Part shown: piece after piece, positions 4,748 to 7,603 of the stretch
Numbering within the stretch: position 1 is the stretch's first letter
How the letters are laid out: every line of letters starts with the position of its first letter
Source: Balneolales bacterium
Lineage (GTDB): Bacteria; Bacteroidota; Rhodothermia; Balneolales; Natronogracilivirgulaceae
Length of the DNA stretch: 7,603 nt
Reading direction: 5' to 3'
NCBI GenBank assembly: GCA_007133995.1
Contig: SLLP01000215.1
Span: 1 to 7,603, forward strand
Notes under the pieces: model-generated
Seen by the model: only the letters and a program-made list of their open reading frames with translations
The model's database searches: none
Told to the model about the DNA's origin: nothing
Program-made: the position numbers and the translations under genes

Positions 4748-7182
4748 TGCTGCGAATATTGAAATTTGGCGGGACATCACTCTATGATGCCCCCCGTATC
4801 CGCAATGCTGTGGTCATCGTAAATCAACAGCACAAGGATGCCGATGTTGTCGTTGTTGTATCCGCACTCGGCGGTGTTACGGATGAACTTATTGCACTCA
4901 TGAAGCTGGCGTCGATTCCGGATAACACCTGGAGGGAACGGTTTGAGCTACTCAAGCACCGGCACCATAATACACTCGGTGAGTTCATGATCGGAGAAGC
5001 CGGCGGCCAGATCAGCCGTGTTAATGAACTGCTCGGAAAACTTGAAACCGAACTGTCCGGACTCCAGGGGCAGTCCGAAATTACCGAACGGCAAAGCGAC
5101 CGGATCCTGTCCTATGGCGAGCGGCTCTCATCCAACATTTTTTCTGCCGCAGTGATCGCATCGGGAACGCCGTCCGGTGCCTTTGAATCACACAGGCTGG
5201 TGAGGACCAACAACCGGTTTGGTGATGCCGATGTGGATATGGCTACCACCATCCGCCAGATCCGTGATGCTATTCTTCCGATCGAAAACAGTATACCGAT
5301 TGTGACCGGTTTCATCGGCTCCACATCCGAAAACGAGATCACCACGCTCGGGCGATCCGGTTCCGATTACTCTGCAAGCCTGCTGGGTGAGGCGCTTGAT
5401 GCCCACGAAGTACAGATATGGACAGATGTCAACGGCGTGCTGACGGCCGATCCGGACATCGTGCCTACAGCCGTCACCATACCCCAGCTCCACTACTCCG
5501 AAATTGCTGAAATGTCACACTTTGGGGCCAAGGTGCTGCATCCGCGGACGGTGCTGCCTCTTCAGGCAAGAAATATCCCCATCCACATTAAGAATACTCT
5601 GCAGCCTGATGCTACCGGTACCATTATTACGCGTGAGTATCAGGCCACGACAGGACGGTTGCGTTCCGTTTCAGTGAAAAAGAACATCATCGTTATTGCG
5701 TTGCGAAGCAAGGGGTTGGATAAAATACATGAATTCAGCTACCGCACGCTATCGACGCTCCGGCGACACAAGGTGGCCGTGCTGTTCAACACCGCGGCAT
5801 CGTCCGATTACGGGATTACGGTTGTGGTTCAGGCTCCTCAGTTGAAACAGGCGCGCCATGCACTTCACCAAGAGTTCGCAGAGGAATACGACTCCGGACG
5901 TATTGACACGCCCCAGGTGTTGGATCAGGTTTCCATGGTGACCGTCATCGGTGAAAAACTGGAGCGGGATCTGGGGATCAGCGGATCGGTCCTGTCGGTC
6001 CTGGGTGAGAACGGAATAGCACCGCTGGCCATGGCGAAAGGGCTGGCTAACAGACACCTGAGTCTGATTCTTTACAACCGCGAAGCGGAGATGGCAGTCC
6101 GGCTGCTCAATGACCATTTCTGTATCCATCCCCACCGGGTAAGGCTGTTTGTCGCCGGGCTGGGGACTATAGGAGGCAAGCTGGTTGAATTGTTACAGGA
6201 TCTGACCGATCCTAAAGTCGACTTCAGCATCATCGGCGCTTGTGAAACCGACAAAATGGCCTGGCATCCGTCGGGAATACCGGCAGCTGAAATGTCAAAA
6301 CGTGTGAGTCAGGGACAGAAAACAGATTGGCCGTTCATCATTAATCACCTGTCAAAAGAGTACCCCTATCGCACCGTTTTTGTGGATGCCACCGGTAATC
6401 CCGATGTGGCAAGGAAATATCCGCTGCTTCTCAAAGCCGGCATCCATGTCGTGACTCCAAGCAAGCGGGCCAACAGCTTCGAACAGGAGTTCTTCGATTC
6501 GCTTATGAGCTTCACGGTCAACAAAAGCACTCATTATCTGTATGAGGCGACGGTCGGTGCGGGCATGCCGGTGCTGCAGACCATCAAGGATCTGCTGCGC
6601 AGCGGGGATGTGATCCAATCGATATCCGGCGTGGTCTCCGGCACCATGACCTATCTTTTCGCAAAACTCGAAGAAGGTGTGCCGTTTGAGCGCATTATCC
6701 GCAAGGCCAGGGAATTGGGAATATCCGAACCCGATCCGCGGGATGATCTGTCCGGCGAAGATGTCGCCAGAAAATTCATGATCCTTGCCCGAACCGCCGG
6801 TTTTCGGGTGGAGCGTGAGGATATTGCCGTCGAGGACCTCATTCCGGAGGAAATGCGTACACTTACACAGGATGAGTTCTTCGAAAAGCTTCCGGAGCTC
6901 AATGAATTCTGGAAAACCCGCACAGCCGAGGCCCGGTTGCGCAACGAAGTGCTTCGATATACCGGCCATCTCGAAAATGGGAAGATTACCGTGGGAATGC
7001 AGTCGGTTCCCGTTAAATCCGCCCTCGGTACACTGACGGGCACCGATAACCTGCTCTCATTCCGGACGGCGCGTTATACCCAAAGTCCGCTGATCATCCA
7101 GGGACCTGGTGCAGGCAGAGAAGTGACAGCTGCCGGGGTGCTCGCCGATATCCAGAAAATCAGCCGCAGACTACTCAAGTAG
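4747..7182 (+). CDS. thrA: Bifunctional aspartate kinase / homoserine dehydrogenase
   Basis: The fusion catalyses the first step (aspartate phosphorylation) and the third step (aspartate semialdehyde to homoserine, using NAD(P)H) of the aspartate pathway. Its 811 residues match E. coli ThrA (820). The N-terminal kinase has KFGGTSL (6-12), VSALGGVTDELI, LGRSGSDYSA (201-210), WTDVNGVLTADP and the region ending HFGAKVLHPR. Two ACT-type regulatory segments occupy about 310-460, with SMVTVIGEKL starting the second. The dehydrogenase begins at about 465 with the nucleotide loop GLGTIGG (471-477), then DATGNPDVA, TPSKRANS (Lys573), YEATVGAGMPV, GVVSGTMTYLF, and PDPRDDLSGEDVARK with catalytic Asp672 and Lys676. 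Its ATG shares a base with the metX stop. It lies in a SAM-controlled methionine operon without thrB or thrC, so its role resembles E. coli MetL although its sequence pattern is the general ThrA/MetL type. Feedback by threonine cannot be read from sequence here. Confidence 0.96.
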   Translation: MLRILKFGGTSLYDAPRIRNAVVIVNQQHKDADVVVVVSALGGVTDELIALMKLASIPDNTWRERFELLKHRHHNTLGEFMIGEAGGQISRVNELLGKLETELSGLQGQSEITERQSDRILSYGERLSSNIFSAAVIASGTPSGAFESHRLVRTNNRFGDADVDMATTIRQIRDAILPIENSIPIVTGFIGSTSENEITTLGRSGSDYSASLLGEALDAHEVQIWTDVNGVLTADPDIVPTAVTIPQLHYSEIAEMSHFGAKVLHPRTVLPLQARNIPIHIKNTLQPDATGTIITREYQATTGRLRSVSVKKNIIVIALRSKGLDKIHEFSYRTLSTLRRHKVAVLFNTAASSDYGITVVVQAPQLKQARHALHQEFAEEYDSGRIDTPQVLDQVSMVTVIGEKLERDLGISGSVLSVLGENGIAPLAMAKGLANRHLSLILYNREAEMAVRLLNDHFCIHPHRVRLFVAGLGTIGGKLVELLQDLTDPKVDFSIIGACETDKMAWHPSGIPAAEMSKRVSQGQKTDWPFIINHLSKEYPYRTVFVDATGNPDVARKYPLLLKAGIHVVTPSKRANSFEQEFFDSLMSFTVNKSTHYLYEATVGAGMPVLQTIKDLLRSGDVIQSISGVVSGTMTYLFAKLEEGVPFERIIRKARELGISEPDPRDDLSGEDVARKFMILARTAGFRVEREDIAVEDLIPEEMRTLTQDEFFEKLPELNEFWKTRTAEARLRNEVLRYTGHLENGKITVGMQSVPVKSALGTLTGTDNLLSFRTARYTQSPLIIQGPGAGREVTAAGVLADIQKISRRLLK

Positions 7183-7216
7183 TGCTCAAGTAACGGGCCA
7201 ATATCTGTCCAGTTTT

Positions 7217-7262
7217 CCGGGACCAGCCCATTATCCCCGGTTTAAAATGGTATTATTTTTTT
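7217..7262 (+). terminator. Probable terminator of the metY-metX-thrA operon
   Basis: Two small overlapping stems lie 35-70 bases after the thrA stop. They are CCGGG (7217-7221) with CCCGG (7236-7240), and CCATT (7228-7232) with AATGG (7246-7250). The second is followed directly by a T-rich tail, TATTATTTTTTT (7251-7262). The stems are short and cannot form together. The place and tail fit intrinsic termination, but strength is uncertain. Confidence 0.45.
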
Positions 7263-7409
7263 GTGGGATTTTGTCCCACCAATAGCATACACATGTATCA
7301 TACATATTGTTTTATACGTATATAGCCACTTTCAATTCATATTTGTGGATTTGCCCGACTACTGTCCATGTAACCGTTGAAAATTTTCAGGTAAAAATCT
7401 TCTTTTTAC
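7263..7409. other. AT-rich intergenic DNA between thrA and the mraZ promoter
   Basis: No coding frame is supported here. It contains an inverted repeat GTGGGA/TCCCAC (7263-7268 with 7274-7279, five-base loop), a near-palindrome ATACACATGTAT (7287-7298 area) and the perfect ten-base palindrome TATACGTATA (7313-7322). No known operator or origin motif is convincing. TTGTGGATTT near 7343 only partly resembles a DnaA box. Confidence 0.5.
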
Positions 7410-7439
7410 TTGACTTGTAATCTTAAAAAAACCTACTTT
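7410..7439 (+). promoter_or_regulatory. Probable mraZ promoter
   Basis: TTGACT at 7410-7415 is a good -35 element. TACTTT at 7434-7439, an 18-base spacer away, is a weak classical -10, but TACTTTG also resembles the Bacteroidota TAnnTTTG type. RNA would start near 7446, inside the repeat boxes, which suits repression by MraZ. Confidence 0.5.
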
Positions 7440-7474
7440 GTGGGGTAAGGTGGGAAGTTGTGGGAGAAAGTGCA
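7440..7474 (+). promoter_or_regulatory. MraZ operator: three GTGGG boxes at 10-base spacing
   Basis: GTGGG occurs at 7440-7444, 7450-7454 and 7460-7464, each separated by exactly five bases, so the boxes lie one helical turn apart on the same DNA face. A degenerate fourth box, GTGCA, follows at 7470-7474. MraZ is known to bind such GTGGG/TGGGN direct repeats upstream of its own gene. The boxes start directly after the -10 region and cover the predicted RNA start, which points to autorepression of mraZ and the downstream division/cell-wall genes. Confidence 0.88.
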
Positions 7475-7523
7475 ACTTTTGGCCTGTAGCAATCAAAAAC
7501 GGTCTCATCAAACGGGCAGAACC

Positions 7524-7603
7524 TTGGCAAGCTTCAAAGGCGAATATGATCACTCCATAGACAGCAAAGGTCGCGTCAGCTTCCCGGCCAGACTGCGCAA
7601 ATA
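7524..7603 (+). CDS. mraZ: Transcriptional regulator MraZ (3' end outside window)
   Basis: The first 26 codons read (M)ASFKGEYDHSIDSKGRVS and continue FPARLRK, matching the N-terminus of MraZ. This is an AbrB-like double-psi-barrel DNA-binding protein that forms rings and represses the dcw cluster. The conserved part is EYDHSIDSKGRVSFPARLR, where SKGR begins the DNA-binding half. The start is a TTG at 7524: no ATG or GTG lies upstream in frame at a sensible distance, and MraZ normally begins within about five residues of this G-E-Y. The Shine-Dalgarno is weak at best. The gene sits 50 bases after three GTGGG boxes, the expected MraZ operator, which independently supports the identity. The frame is open at the right edge of the window. 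Confidence 0.93.
   Translation, partial: MASFKGEYDHSIDSKGRVSFPARLRK

Noticed and set aside
7171..7192. Direct repeat CTCAAGTA and small palindrome CTACTCAAGTAG at the thrA stop
   Set aside because: Eight-base repeat inside codons plus two bases of linker; too short to mean anything and not followed by T residues.
7342..7352. DnaA-box-like TTGTGGATTT
   Set aside because: A single site with two mismatches to TGTGGATAA and no cluster, so no origin is suggested.
7359..7553. Minus-strand 64-codon frame at the right end
   Set aside because: It overlaps the mraZ promoter, operator boxes and start in antisense and shows no recognisable protein features.

Overview
The window looks like a chromosomal, housekeeping stretch of a bacterium from the Bacteroidota/Rhodothermota/Balneolota side of the FCB group. 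This rests on gene content, mid-range base composition and the near absence of Shine-Dalgarno sequences before the main genes, so it is an inference rather than a proven assignment. All real genes read on the + strand, and I see no insertion sequence, phage gene, tRNA, rRNA or CRISPR array.

Layout: (1) 1-629, the 3' part of pdxJ (vitamin B6 synthesis); (2) 657/666-1616, era (ribosome-assembly GTPase); (3) 1617-2171, a 555-base gene-poor stretch that is the most interesting part of the window. It holds a promoter (TTGACA, 17 bases, TAAACT), an 18-codon leader peptide MIFAYAYMALCCMSCHRR, a trp-type attenuator with four mutually exclusive pairing segments and a U-tailed terminator, then a SAM-I riboswitch with its own terminator; (4) 2172-7182, the operon metY-metX-thrA; (5) 7183-7523, a probable operon terminator, AT-rich DNA, and the promoter with three GTGGG boxes at exact 10-base spacing; (6) 7524-7603, the first 26 codons of mraZ, normally the first gene of the division and cell-wall cluster.

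The three operon enzymes work in one route. ThrA phosphorylates aspartate and later reduces aspartate semialdehyde to homoserine. MetX acetylates homoserine. MetY replaces the acetate with sulfide to give homocysteine, the methionine precursor. The aspartate-semialdehyde dehydrogenase needed between the two ThrA activities is not in the window.

The main proposal is that the operon passes two transcription gates in series. The first reads charged tRNA(Cys), and perhaps tRNA(Met), through ribosome stalling on a Cys-Cys-Met-Ser-Cys leader peptide. The second reads S-adenosylmethionine through a SAM-I aptamer. Full-length mRNA would then be made only when sulfur amino acids are short and SAM is low. 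The SAM-I call is firm. The peptide attenuator is inferred from sequence and base pairing but is internally very consistent.
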